NCBI GenBank assembly: GCA_000310025.1
Contig: FN649728.1
Location: forward strand, 1,755,800 to 1,792,201
Direction of reading: 5' to 3'
DNA length: 36,402 nt
Source: Ectocarpus siliculosus
Lineage: Eukaryota; Sar; Phaeophyceae; Ectocarpales; Ectocarpaceae
Shown here: positions 1 through 11,900 of the stretch, piece by piece
Position numbering within the stretch: position 1 is the first letter of the stretch
How the letters are laid out: each line of letters starts with the position of its first letter
Notes under the pieces: model-generated
Databases searched by the model: none
What the model was told of the DNA's origin: nothing
Seen by the model: only the letters and a program-made list of their open reading frames with translations
Program-made: the position numbers and the translations under genes

Positions 1-296
1 GATCGTATCATTCATGTCGAATCGAGGAGCTCCCGGCGCACGTGACGTCTTTTTGGACAGACTACTCAACACGGTCCGCCAGACCCGTTGTTCGCACACC
101 GGCGGTGTTTAAGTCATCACCGTCTACCGGTGATGGTGGCTCGTCAGCGGGCAAGCGTCCCGCACGCGACAGCAGCACCGTCAGGGGCCCAGCGACAACA
201 ACAAGGACAAAAGTCATAAGCCTTAGCATCAACAGCAAAGCGACAACAGCAACAGCACTGCGATCAACGGCGACAGCGACGATGACGACGACAAAC
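1..296. other. Unresolved left edge: intron, possibly part of next peptidase exon
   Basis: The peptidase exon ending at 297 has a good donor (GTTTGT on the minus strand) in phase 2. The next exon should continue the propeller. I could not find a convincing acceptor and matching frame before the window ends. The plus strand carries CAA/GAC-rich simple sequence at about 195-295. Confidence 0.5.
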
Positions 297-3200
297 CTGA
301 TGGGTGCCTTGACGAGCTTGGAGTTCTTGCACCCATCCTTGTTCGTCACCATGTAAAAGTCCTCTCCCCAGTGCTGACGCCGGGGAGGCAAGAGCGACAC
401 AAAACACAATTGTTGTGGTTGCCATCGCATATATTTCCCATGCGAAAACACAGCGAGCTCATCTCTTCCGCAGACAACAAGTCCGGGATAGGGCAACATT
501 GAACCCATAGCGTCAAAAGATGACCAGCCTCTCACTGTCGTGGTTGTGTTTCTACTTTTTGATCCCCACCTCGGCTCCGTACCGCACGCCGTCCATCCTG
601 TCCGCCAGGACCTTGAGCGACAAGCCGCGGTGTGCCTCCGCACCTTGCACGCCCTGGCAAACGCGCGCGCGTGTGTGCTAGTGTCAGCGACTACGTGGCG
701 CGCAGACTTAGACGCCAGGCTGAGCGCTGGAAAAAAACGGAAAGTGCTTCTGAAGGCCATAAGATCGTGTGCGTGCGTGCGTGCATGATTTTATTACTAA
801 TAGCATCGACCGCGCTAACCGGCGTGTTGGTGAGTTTCATTGAACTCAGCAGACAGCGCTAGCCCGGCGAACCAATGTCAAGACGTCGGCGTCGCCCGGA
901 AAAAAAAATAAGGTCCCCGGAAGGGGGGGTGGGGGTGGGGGTTGGGGCAATGTTTTAAGGATGGGCATTGCCCAGAATGTTAAATTGGTAAAACCTCTCA
1001 AAAACCAGGCGCTACATGGAGACACACGCCAACGCTCCACGCAAGCCGTCGATCCCAGCAACACACAAAAGCAACAGCAACAGCAACAGCAACAATAGCA
1101 ACAAAACCACATCAACTTCTCAACAATACACGAAACAACAACAATTGCATGGGTTGTTCACCTGCAGGTCCATGAAGCGAATCTCCGAGGTGGTCTTGCT
1201 TCCGACCCTCATCGTCAAGAACCTTGACCAAGGACACAGCAAGACAAAAACGTACCGGGTACGGGTCAGGACAGCACGGCACAGCAGCGTCGTCGAGTGT
1301 CGCTTCCTTTTCGTGCGAGGTCAATGGTCTAACGACTACGGCATGCAAGCCAATGAGTACACCCTCCCTCCCTAGACACAAATATTGTTGCCGAGGTTGC
1401 ATCAGCGCCGGCAACGCAATAACCTGTCGCTTGCCACCCTGCTCTTACGACTTGTGGCTGTTCTACACGTACCAGTGCTGTGCACCGACTGCGTTGCGTG
1501 TGTGATGTGTGATACGACTGTGCCCCCTTTCGGACGAAATGAAAAAATCTAGCGTGTCGGAAGGCCTTACCCTGCGCTTGAAGCAACAACAGCAAGCAAG
1601 GAACCCAACCAGACTCTTGGGAAATCCACAACGAAAGAAGGATACCACCAGAAAAACCAAATAAAAAAATCGCAGATCATGATGTTTTTGTGCAATTTGT
1701 GCCATAGCACGACTCCTTTTTTCAGCAGTAGCTCTTCTTTTGGAAGCAGAGCTCACGTCTCCTCCCTTCCGAAATCGAAGCAAGTCCGACAAAACAAAAT
1801 CGAAACACTTACGTATCACATACAAACGGACCAGCAGAGGGGAGAATCGGAGACCGGTCACAAGACAGCGGCCCTCTCTTGCATGTAGCAAAAAAAACAC
1901 AGGGACAACAAGCCACGAAACCGGAGTGACGCATAATAAACACCTGTTGCTGTCGGTCTTGCCAATGCCCATCCACATAAGCTGATCGTCTTCCGTGTAC
2001 AGCAGCACGTCCTTGAGGGCATTAATTGGCATTTCCAGGGCAACAACACGTAAAGAAATGGCCCCGAGACAAAGGACATCGGTTCAAGGCTCACTTCGTT
2101 GCCACAGGTTGGTACAACATAGAGTTGACAGTTCCGGGAGACACCGCCAAGCTAGCTGTGTTTCTTGGCCCTACTTTCTTATTCTTGGGAAACATGTGAA
2201 TCGTACGGAGGAGCAGCCTTGAGCTCTAAGATTGATGCAACTACGTCTCATCAAGCACATGATGCAGAAAAAACAAATAAAAAACCCATCAAACCCTGCC
2301 GGGTGCTGTGTGCTCAAGCATGATGCCCTTTCTATCAGTCTCCATGTACCAAGAAACAATTCTCGACGTTTGTTATCCCGCAAACGTAGAAATACCTCTG
2401 CCTGCGGCGTGCCCAGGGTGTGCAGCCAAAGCTTGTGAGGGCGGTGCTCCTCATCCTGGACGACCAAACGGAGGCGTTTGCGCGTGCCACAGAAGACAGA
2501 CGGGTATATGAGGGGGGAAGGTAAGGACCAAAAAGAAACACATGAAAAATCGAAAGACAGAAGAAAAACACAAAACCCCTTTAGAACAGCACACGTAGAG
2601 ACAAATGCATGCATATATCACACGCACAGACAATGACATGCATACATGCTTTATTTGGATGTGGTGGTGCGAGTGAACACGGCCTTGAGCGATCTTCCGT
2701 ACATGGCGCGTCCCCGATCCCCGACAAGCAAAATATACTAAACAGCGCCCGCACTCAGAAACCTCTAGCTTTGGTCGAGGATGGGATTCTTACAGTACTG
2801 GTACTTCCTCTTGGTGGGCAACACATGGTCCCTACACAGGTAAAAGCGAAGGCGTTCTTCACCGGGGTCACCAGTGGCGCTCTTACTTGTCGTTCTACGT
2901 TCTGCGGTCTGATACAATGTGGAGGAGGACGAAGTTCTATACAACTTCAAAGCCGTCAAGTGCGGACGCTATGCGCATACACGAACAACACAATTCTTCG
3001 CGCGCGAGGCTTGCACCCATCCGCGAAGAGGACCCACAGGCAAATCTCTCGACATGCCTGAGTGGTGTACATGCCTGAGTGGTGTAGAAAACCGTGGTAG
3101 CGTCCGCCCCCCAGCAGACGTCTCCGGATGTCTTGGTGATGACGTCATCGAGGTCCTTCCCCGTCGCCACGTCGCGAAACCGAACGTCGTACGTCTATGC

Positions 3201-6200
3201 AAAAACAGGAAAGATGGAGCATCGATCCGTGAATCCGGGGTGCATGCATTGGAAAAGGCGAGAGGGATCACCAGCAATTGAATCCGTCATGAAGACGCGG
3301 GAAGTAAACGCTTGGCGCTAAGGGGCGCTACGCCGTGGTTGAGAGGGCGGGGTGGGCAAGGTTGCCGCAGCAGCATCAGCGCGATCGGTCGTGACGCGGG
3401 GAAACAACGCGAGACAAACAAAAAAAAGAACGAACTCCAACGCTTCAGGCTTCTCGAACGGGTGGTCTTTCTTTGATTGTGTCTCTATTTTCTGAAAAAA
3501 CGGTTTGGAATGGGCTTGCCAGAGAGTCAGCCCTTTACGCCACCCCTTCCGGGACACCAAGGTGGAGGTGGCACCCAAACACACGCATGGAATATTCGTT
3601 TTGACGCACACCATTCCTCCGGCGGGCACAAAAGGTGTCGCCCGCAGACAAACAAGACACCAGCATTATTGTCATTTCGTCACTCTGAGTCAGCGCTCAC
3701 GCACAGCAGTTATGCCGGGCACGAGCATCTCGTGATCACATTGAAGAGTTTTTCTTCTGCCTCCACCCCTCCCGCGGTCCTTTGCGTCCGGTTTGGTGTG
3801 ACAAAAAAAAAAGAAAAAACACGTTCGTGTGACCACACACCCCACGCTGTGTTCCCTCTGCGTCCCCGTCACTGAACTCTCAACAGCCCTTCTCTACCCA
3901 CGCACCTCGTAACCGGTCATGTCCGCGGCGTAGGCGGCAAGGTCGTGCTCGCCAGGGGAAGGGATGACGGCGGCGATGTCGCAGTAGTCGGCGCCTTCCG
4001 CCTCGACGTTCTCGTCCAACACCACCTGTTATAAAAAAAAAAAAAGTTGCAGTCGACGAAAAGTCAGGTATTTAGCCGCATGCGTCCAAGCGCTTTGCGA
4101 CAAACAAAAAACGTTTCACAAGCGAAGAAAAAGTAAGGCTAGGCGCATGCGTCCAAGCCCTTCAAGCCAACAACAGAAATGACGAAAAAGTCAGCTAGCC
4201 GCACACACACTCACGGGGAAGAAAAATTGTTGGAAAACCGCTCCAGGCGACGAAAATGTTCAGCTAGCCGCACAAGTCCAATCGTTTCTCGTCAAAACTC
4301 ACAGGAGGGATCAATCACACATCTCCCCCTTTCCCCAGCACAACAAAACATTTCTCGTCAACACTCACGGGGGACCAATCCAGACATCGCCCCTTTACCC
4401 CGCACAACGAAGATAACCCCCAACACCAAATCTGCTGACGGACAGGAGTTCTGGTCTCGGGTAAGCATGCATATGCCCTGCCGAGTCATGCTATTGGGAA
4501 GTACGTGTTCGACCCCACCAAGAATAGACCCGTCCACATGCATACGCGTGGCGCAAAATAATCGGCGCCAACAGGCGGCAACGAAGTCCGACGACACGGA
4601 AAATTAGAAACCATAAGTGCGGAGGCATGAACGCTTGGCGGGGGAACTCCCAGGCGCCCGCACGGACGCTGTGTTGGCTTGTGTACAATAGACACACCAC
4701 TACGTGGCACACCAACTGCTGCACCAGCATTTCCCATCCGAAGAAAGCAACACAAGCCTAAATTGCCGTCGGATTTCGGGGCCGGAGGCCTTCACCTCAA
4801 CCGGGGATCGCACCTGTTCCTCCCCCCCCTGCTCTCTGCTCCGGCAGTGGATCCTGTACGGCTTCCCCTTGACGCTGCGAGAGTAGTAAAAGAAGGGACC
4901 GTGACGGTATGGGACCTCCGCATCTGTTTCCTTCATGTGCCCCAAAAATTCCTGGGTGGTCGCAAAAAAGAAGAAATGGTCGGTGGGGAGGGGCTCCGTA
5001 AGTGCGAGCGAACGGGGTGGGGCGGGGGAGAGTCCGCGGGGTGGTAGATATACCTGCGTATTCGACTCATGAATATATGGTGACCATCGCTGACAACGGC
5101 CACACCCTGTGTTCCAGCTTGGAGGGGTCATTCCCATGCCCGCTTGACGCTTGCAGAGTTGGGGGAGATTGTTTACTCGTCAAGCTGCAGGGAGTTACAC
5201 AGGTGATTCCATACCTTGCAGAGAATTCGGGCACATTCTAACTCATGAAGCTGCTGGAAATCACACAAGACATTTGCACGCCGCCTCTCATCCATGTACA
5301 CATCATTGCTGTTGTATCGTGTTCGTTCGCACCTTGTACAGGTCTTCCCTGAGCCCCTCTAGGTGTGCCATTTTCTCCGCCGTGTAGGCGTTTTCCTTCT
5401 TGATGTGTCCCAGCACTTCCTGACGTTTCGTATCGTAGTATCGAACAGGCAAGAAGGACAGAGGAAGAAGCGCACATCGGGAGGGCATCGAGCAAACTCG
5501 GTACGTAGGGCAAAAACCAACCGCACGCCATGGAGCAAGCGAGCGAGCGCACTGCTGCCTGCTCATTTCTTCACACACGCTCCCCTCTATTCCTTCCGTT
5601 ATCAGAAGGGCCAACGAACGGGTTTGGCCTCTGTTGTGCCGGCAGTGACAGACGGCTTCGAGATACTTCCACCAGGTACACATCGCTCCAGTGTATGCCG
5701 CCTCAAGCTCTTCCAACCCCGAAAGCGTGTTATCACTAACGCAGATTCACTGAGGCATGCGCCAAAACATCAAAGCACAATGTCAGGCATTCGTTTCAAA
5801 CCACAGCTCAACCCGCAAGAGCTATGGTAAAAGAAGTCACCGTTGAGATACAGTGACCGACAGCAATACGACAGCAAGGGAAGGCTTGGCGCTAGGGTTT
5901 ACTGTGTGGTACCTTGGACTCCCGCTTGTCATCCCTCATCCAGAAGTAGTCGTCCATTCGCTCCAAAGGGGGGTCCATGGGGTTCTGCCAAGAAAGGGCA
6001 CGGGGGCACCGTGGGGGCAGCGTGGGGGGAGGGGGGTCAAGATTGTCATGAAACGCATATTCGATGACGGGGGCATAGTACACACCGATTTACCTCTGTG
6101 CACGAGGCACACTGCTGCTGTTGTCAGGAACCTGTACGCAGGGGAGTCGTTAACAACAGTTACAACGAAAGTCGCCGCTACACAATAATGAATACTCGAC

Positions 6201-6845
6201 ATCCTTTTGACAGGACTTTCTCTCGGGCAAAGGAGGCGACAGCACGACAACTTTACAAAAAGGGCTTTCCGCGAACGCTACGATTCATTGCTAAACTATC
6301 TTGGACTCATTTTTCGGATTGACATGGATTTGTTGGGTTGCAAGAAGCAGTATAAAACCCCCGACAAGAAACAGCTCGCTGTTAATACGTACTGCAGTGT
6401 CCCCAAAAACAGCACGAAAACTTCACAAACAGGTTCTGGTGCAGCAGCTGTATGCGCCCCCCCCAAAACACACACACACACACACACACACCTTCCCGCG
6501 GTTCTCCTCTCCCACTTTCCCGAACGGCACGGGGTGGGGTCGCTTGATGGCCCTCGGCCCGCTCGCCGCGCCGCTTGCGCCTCTCCTGGCCTTGGCGTTA
6601 ACGACGTTGAACGCCAGCGAAACCGCCAGGCTTCCCCCGACCTTTGTTACACGAAAACGTAAACCACGGCAACGACGACGACGACGACAGAGAAGAAAGC
6701 ACATGGCGCGTTTCATTTGCTGCTTGATGATAAACACCGCCGTTGGTACGAAAATGCTGACGAGTTTCAACGCGTGGGGACCGAAGATTTTGCAGGTACG
6801 CGTGTGGCACAGCAAGGCACCGGCGTGTGGAAGCTGCTGTGTCAT
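297..6845 (-). CDS. Oligopeptidase B-like serine peptidase (S9A), 5' part of gene
   Basis: Cytosolic or organellar peptidase of the prolyl-oligopeptidase family that cleaves peptides after basic residues (family knowledge). Only the N-terminal/beta-propeller part is here; the Ser-Asp-His catalytic domain lies past the left edge. Exons in transcript order: 6845-6492 (5' end uncertain), 5984-5913, 5419-5333, 4951-4814, 4025-3906, 3194-3075, 2455-2396, 2011-1944, 1222-1162, 653-570, 373-297. All junctions keep frame. Motifs in the family's order are KRPHPVPFG, DDYFWMRDDKR, EVLGHIKKENAYT, VLDENVEAEG, TSGDVCWGADATTVFYTTQ, DEEHRPHKLWLHTLGTPQ, GSKTTSEIRF, and FYMVTNKDG near the end. About 410 residues are visible, against roughly 700 for the full family. 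In-frame ATGs lie at 6845, 6716 and 6704; the last is followed by an Arg-rich stretch that could be a targeting leader, but an upstream exon is possible. Family assignment is firm; start and subcellular location are not. Confidence 0.9.
1066..1110 (+). repeat. CAACAG-type simple repeat in intron
   Basis: Short iterations of AACAGC/AACAAC lie inside the peptidase intron 654-1161. The Ser/Asn-rich frame this creates is a by-product of the repeat, not a gene. Confidence 0.6.
1316..1372 (+). repeat. R1 repeat fragment
   Basis: The stretch GCGAGGTCAATGGTCTAACG followed by ACTACGGCATGCA and a C-rich end matches the end-region of the R1 repeat seen at 13681-13745, 23270-23330 and 34585-34640. It sits in the peptidase intron 1223-1943, in the same orientation as the other copies. 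Confidence 0.65.
3053..3086 (-). other. 17-bp tandem duplication containing a GC-type splice donor
   Basis: Two identical adjacent 17-mers (3053-3069 and 3070-3086) read TACACCACTCAGGCATG on the minus strand. The peptidase exon must end at CAG (last base 3075) for TTQ to join DEEHRP in the next exon. The intron therefore begins GCATGT rather than GT. The second copy repeats the same CAG|GCATGT donor 17 nt downstream; using it would shift the frame. Confidence 0.75.
3455..3515 (+). repeat. Short dispersed repeat shared with 33660-33720
   Basis: CGAACGGGTGGTCTT followed by a T-rich stretch and a TCT-AAAAA-GGTTT run occurs both in the peptidase intron 3195-3905 and near the right end of the window. 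The match is short and imperfect, and its origin is unknown. Confidence 0.35.
4050..4400. repeat. Degenerate intronic tandem repeats
   Basis: Inside the peptidase intron 4026-4813, a unit resembling GACGAAAAAGTCAGCTAGCCGC recurs about every 60 bp (near 4055, 4122, 4180 and 4248). It is followed by two copies of a TTTCTCGTCAA-CACTCAC-GGG unit (near 4274 and 4351). A poly-A run (about 4032-4045) lies just upstream of the exon acceptor in plus coordinates. There is no coding potential. Confidence 0.6.
6469..6491. repeat. (CA)n/(GT)n microsatellite at a splice donor
   Basis: About 11-12 CA units on the plus strand. On the minus strand the peptidase exon ends at 6492 (GGGAAG) and the intron starts GTGTGTGTGT, so the microsatellite itself forms the 5' splice site. 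Confidence 0.85.
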
Positions 6846-8913
6846 GTGGTAGTGCGCCCTTAGATCGGTTTTCGACGGTCAGTACAAGGTGAAACTGAAA
6901 GCAACAAACTTTGGGGGTTCAAAAGAGAACAAGGAACGCGCTACTTGTGAGAGTAAGACGCTGTTGCTGTGCTGTGATGATCCCCGGTATTGAGGTGCCT
7001 CAAACGAAATCTTTATCTGCACACCATATGGCCCGCCCAAAATATTTAAGCGGGTTTCTTCCACGGTGCACCGCCACCGCCACCAAAGCCCACGGTTCGC
7101 GCGGTTTCTGTTTCGGAGGAGAGAGAAAAACCGTACCGAGACAAGCCTGGTGCGCCTGGTAAACCGCACAGCATCGTCATATTTCGAGACGGAAAAAACC
7201 GCGCCGCACCACTGCTGTCAAATATTTCGGGATGAAAAAAATAAAAAACAAAGTCGCTGCTGTGTACCGAACCGTGACCTGTGGAATGGCAGTTCTGCTG
7301 AACCCCGAATACCGTAGGTGACATGACATAAGATACCACACCCCTGGACCTATTTTCAAAGCTTGGTTCTCCACCGCAAGAGTGGCGGTGCCGAAAAACA
7401 TGGCGGCGTTGGAATCGCGAGAGCTTTTCCCGAAAACTTCTCATCGCTGCTTCGTTCATGCGCCGTGGAGTAATCGAGCTTTGAAAATCGGACCATGACG
7501 TGGTATCTTGTGCCACCTACGCACGGTATGCATTCCCTGAAGGAGTACCCAGGGATTGGTGTATGTAGTATCTCTGCCTTGTTTGGCGCCGTCGGAAAAT
7601 TTTTGAAATGTTCGGCGGTGTGTTCTTGTTTATTTGTGTTTTTGGGAGAGTTGCACAGCAGCACAAATCTCCACTCCAATCAGTATCCTTCTAGCACCCG
7701 TACCGGTCCAGCTGACGCGGACGCCTTCCGTGGAGGGAAAATTCGCAGGCCTGCTACTGTACCTCGTGTGCACAAGGTTCTGCGTAGCGCCGTCGGAAAT
7801 GATTGCGCCGCTCCCCTTGAACTATGTAGTGTACTTTCCACACTTTTTGTTTACACGGCAACAATAATTCTGATCCGATGTTGGGCCACACTGCCGCTGC
7901 TGTTGCTGCGGATTTTTTTGTTGTTGCAGAAACCCGAGCGGTGCTGTGCTGCAGTTGGCAGCGGTCGCCCGCTAACCTAATCATGCAGTGCCTCTTGGTG
8001 TGAGAATGTATGCAATATTGTCTCGGAACATCTCTGAACAATACACACACCGCCGTCCACGGCAAGCGGGCCCCGTCCCCAGCTGACCGTTTTTTGTTGG
8101 GCTGTTGACGTGTGCGCGGATCTTCGCCTTCTGTGCCAAGTTTTGCCGCAAGAGGGGACAGCATTACACGACGACCCATTGCGATTGCTAGCTGCTGCGT
8201 ACAGACGATCATACTGGGTAAGGCACTAAGGCAGCAGCAGTGCAACCATGCGTACGTATAGATACGAGCGACCTTCGTTTGGGGGGCCTGCGCGCAGCAC
8301 AGGCGCTGGGCGAGCGTTGGAACGAGAGGCAAACACGTCGCCAGTTGGTGGGCGCGGTTCCAGAGAAGTGCGCGCTCACTTCTTCCTGATCCAACTAGAG
8401 CTTTGCGCTTGATCTATCTCTAGCTCGGGAAAGGCACACGAGTGGCAGTGTGCGTGTTTGCCTCCCCCCTGGTCTGCGCTGGACCCATTGGTGATTGCTG
8501 AAAGGTGTCGAGACGTACATCAGCAACGTACAGCAGCAGTAGAAGCAGCATGTCAAAAGGTGTGTAGCCTACGTGGACTTACCAGGGCCCAAACCATTGG
8601 GGAAGCCGGTCCCGAATTGCGCATGCCGCCGCCACCCCGGTTGGCTCTCAGCATCTTGAACGCGTTGCTGTGAGAGACGGCGCAGAGAGAATGCAACGTG
8701 GGGCTTTCGACTGGCAAGGCTTGATTGACTGTTGAATGTCGGTGGGAGGCCTCTGCGGACTGCGGGACGACTTCGGGGCACCGCCGAATGTACTACTCCT
8801 CCTGTCACATACTGCGGAGCGCCCCGGGCATGGTAGGTGTCTGGCTGGAATGGTTATATCCAGCAGCCGGGCTATCATCCCCCGGACCACCACTGCTTGA
8901 GCTTCACGTTCCA
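6846..8913. promoter_or_regulatory. Divergent intergenic region, no gene recognised
   Basis: About 2 kb between the 5' ends of the minus-strand peptidase gene and the plus-strand P-loop gene. Several open frames (up to 192 codons at 7754-8332, minus) have low-complexity or Cys/Arg-rich composition and match no family I know. The region presumably holds both promoters. I cannot point to a specific core element. Confidence 0.4.
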
Positions 8914-8925
8914 ATGGTTGCACCC

Positions 8926-11900
8926 ATGGCGGGCTTTCAGCGAAGATGCCTGTCGACACGTGAGCGTCATCTGGAAGTTCATGTTTGCTGTTTCCACCCA
9001 ACCGAAGTCACAGGGTCTTGTGTTCAACCGCCGATGCACACACAGCAGGTGTACATGTAGCAGCAAGTTGATGTTCAGTATACAGGTAAACGGGGTTGTG
9101 CTGTCACAAAGGCCAGGCCGCCAAATATACCTCACCAATTTTTGCTGTTAAGCTTCACAACCCCTGCTCCAGAACCCAAAGGATCCAACGCTAAGAACAG
9201 GGCGCAACGACTCTCCAGGTCGGGTACAATACAGAGTGTTCGTATATATGCACATGAAGATTTCAGATTCATCGATGCCCGGTGAGACATAGCGAACCTA
9301 GCCACAACGGGGTGGACTGTAGCTAGCATTAGGGGCGCGAAATCACCAAAGATACAGAAACTCGCTTATCATGCAATGATTCTGCCCGAAAAGTGCTGAA
9401 CGGCAGCAGTACTGCTGTGTGTTGTATACACGGAGCTCTACTGTGCGTTGTAGTCTGTCGCTCAGGGGGCACACGGAGCTCAAGATGCCCGGCGGCGTTC
9501 ACAGCAGTCCCGACAACCGCACTGGCTTGGAGGTAGCTGGACGGACAGCCTTTACGCCCTCAAAGGCACGAAAGGCAGAGGTTCCCTCACGCTCTTCTTG
9601 CGCGATCCCTTAGTCACGCCTCGGTCGTCGTGCTTGCGGCGCTGGCTGCGTCTTTTGCTTTTGACAGAACGAGGCAAAGCAATCTTCGTCGCCGCAACCA
9701 AGGAGCACACGGGCAAGACTTCTGTGTCCATGGCGCTCATTGCAGGTCTAGTGCGTAGGTGAGCCTTGGGATCGGTATCATGATCGGGGAAAATCGTGAT
9801 GCTGCTGTTAATGCTTCACACAGCAGTCGCAAATGGTTTCATGCCGTATTCGAAATACAGGTTCGTTGGCCCCCCTGTCACAGGACACGCGACGCCGGGA
9901 GACAATCGTCACATATGCATGAAGATGGGCTATTCTCGCGTGCCGAGGCACGGCGTTGTAGTCCATGTTGCCGGTTCTCGCTTGCACTGCCTCGTCACGA
10001 AAACAGGTTTGGGCCTACACGCGTGTCGTACATGAAGCCTGTCGGCCAGAAGCACGTGCTAGTGACAGGGAAGGACGGAGAAGACCTTAAGGCGAGAGCC
10101 AGAACCCTACAGCTGCTGCAGTTAAATCAACCAAGAAGATACTCGATCGGAACCCCCGTCGAACTACGGCATGGGTGAAGAACCACCAAATTGTACTTGG
10201 TCGGTGGTTCGTTCGAACTGCAGACCCGTAGAAATATGCGGTGACCTTACGGGTGATACCGCACAGGGTGAACGGGAAACCAATGTACCTTCTGACCTCT
10301 ATCGGCGAGCCGTTCGCTGCTCGAAGATAGATGGCGGACGGAGGGACGGGTTTGAGGGGAACGTTTCGCAAGGTTGGGTAAGATTGCAACCGTTTTCAAC
10401 GTCTTCAGCGTAATCTGAGGGGTAGCAGTCACCCCTTGTGTTCGCAACGATTGCTCAAGCCCACAATGGCAGGAAATGCCAGGCGCTTTTTCGGCACCAA
10501 TTAGTTCCCACACATGGTTGAACGCAGGTTGACAAGGACGTGGCCGTGGCGAAAGAGTACTTCGGCCTTTCGGCCCCGTACAACGCCATGTCGCCTCTCG
10601 TCCTGTACAAGGGCTACACGAAAGACTTCTTGGACGGCAAGGTACGGGAACGTACCGCTCGTAAGGGATGGGAACTTGCTTCCGGGCGTGGAACCACGCT
10701 ACATGTACAACAGATTGCGCTCTGAAAAAGTTGGGGTTTGAGAGGACCCTTTGCATGCATTTCGTAAGGTGGAACCTTCAGATTCCGTGCTAACGTCCTT
10801 AAGGTGCGACCACAGATGGACGTCCGGGAGCAAAAGAGAGTCATCCAGGACGGGTTCGAGGAGCTCATCCGGAGCAACGACTTCGTCGTTGTCGAGGGTA
10901 CCGGTCACACCGGTGAGTCTCGAAAGCAGCCCTATCGCTGTTGTCGCGCTCCGGGCTTCTTCTCTTCTCGCCTTTCCAAAAATCCTGTTTGTTCGCGGTC
11001 CGTCAACGCGGTTGAATATCGTGGACGTTGTTGCTGCAGAGCAACAACTCGCGAGACGCTTGTGTGTAAGTCGAACGTGGCACCAACTGCGACCCTGTGT
11101 CAGGCGTCGGGAGCGTTGTGGGGATGAACAACGCGGATGTTGCGGGTTTGCTCGGGCTCGACGTCTTGCTCGTCGGAAACGGAGGCTTGGGTTCCACGTA
11201 CGACGTCATGGCGCTGAACAAGACCCTGTGCACCGCTGGGGGCGTTAGGGTTCGCGCCGTCCTCCTCAACAAGGTTTGTGTTGGTTCGAGCGGCCAGAAC
11301 GTAAGTTTTGCCTCTCGAGACGGGGCGGGGATACCCCTCGATAGCTGAAGGATATCGCCGGAAAACAGACGCTACACGGAAAATGCGGCGAAACCTCTGG
11401 ACAGCGGAAAGTCATCTTGAGGGAGCATCCATAGGCCCCACGATGAATGAATCGCCAGCCAAGGCCCGCTTCGTGTGTGCGCAAGCTCTCTGTTCGTGTT
11501 AGTAGCACTGGTCGTCGATCGCTGCGTCATTTGGCGAACCATGTGAGCCATCGAGGTTGATCTTGTACTTTGGCGAACCGTTCGTTTCAGGTAAAACGCG
11601 GCAAGGAAGACATGGTCAGAGAGTACATCGGGAAGGCGCTGCGTACCAACTCGTGGGGTGAGACGTGCGTCCAGTAGCACCTTGACGGCAGCGGGATGAT
11701 CAGGAGAAGGAGGTTCGCAGTGTGGTGAAGGCATACACGCTACGCCATAAGCCGCGCGTATTGTCCACACGCGGTCGTTCGTATTTTCTGCGCAGGCCCT
11801 GTGTTTGCCCACGGGGGCCGCATACACATCCTCCGTACCGACGCTCGGAGAACTCTCCTATGTTACCCTACTGGCTCAGAATACGCTATCCGCCGACACG

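Noticed and set aside
62-760. 232-codon minus-strand open frame
   Set aside because: It runs through two true peptidase exons (297-373 and 570-653) and the intron between them. Only the 297-373 exon is read in the right frame; the rest is low-complexity intron.
1944-2032. Met at 2032 as the start of an independent gene
   Set aside because: The exon begins at 2011 after a CTCAAG acceptor, and its DVLLYTEDD joins the upstream LGTPQAE of the peptidase.
7754-8332. 192-codon minus-strand frame in the intergenic region
   Set aside because: Composition is irregular, no recognisable domain, and no supporting splice or start context.
10531-10725. Short plus-strand frames starting near 10540 as separate small genes
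   Set aside because: They are a single exon of the P-loop gene read through its donor at 10642.
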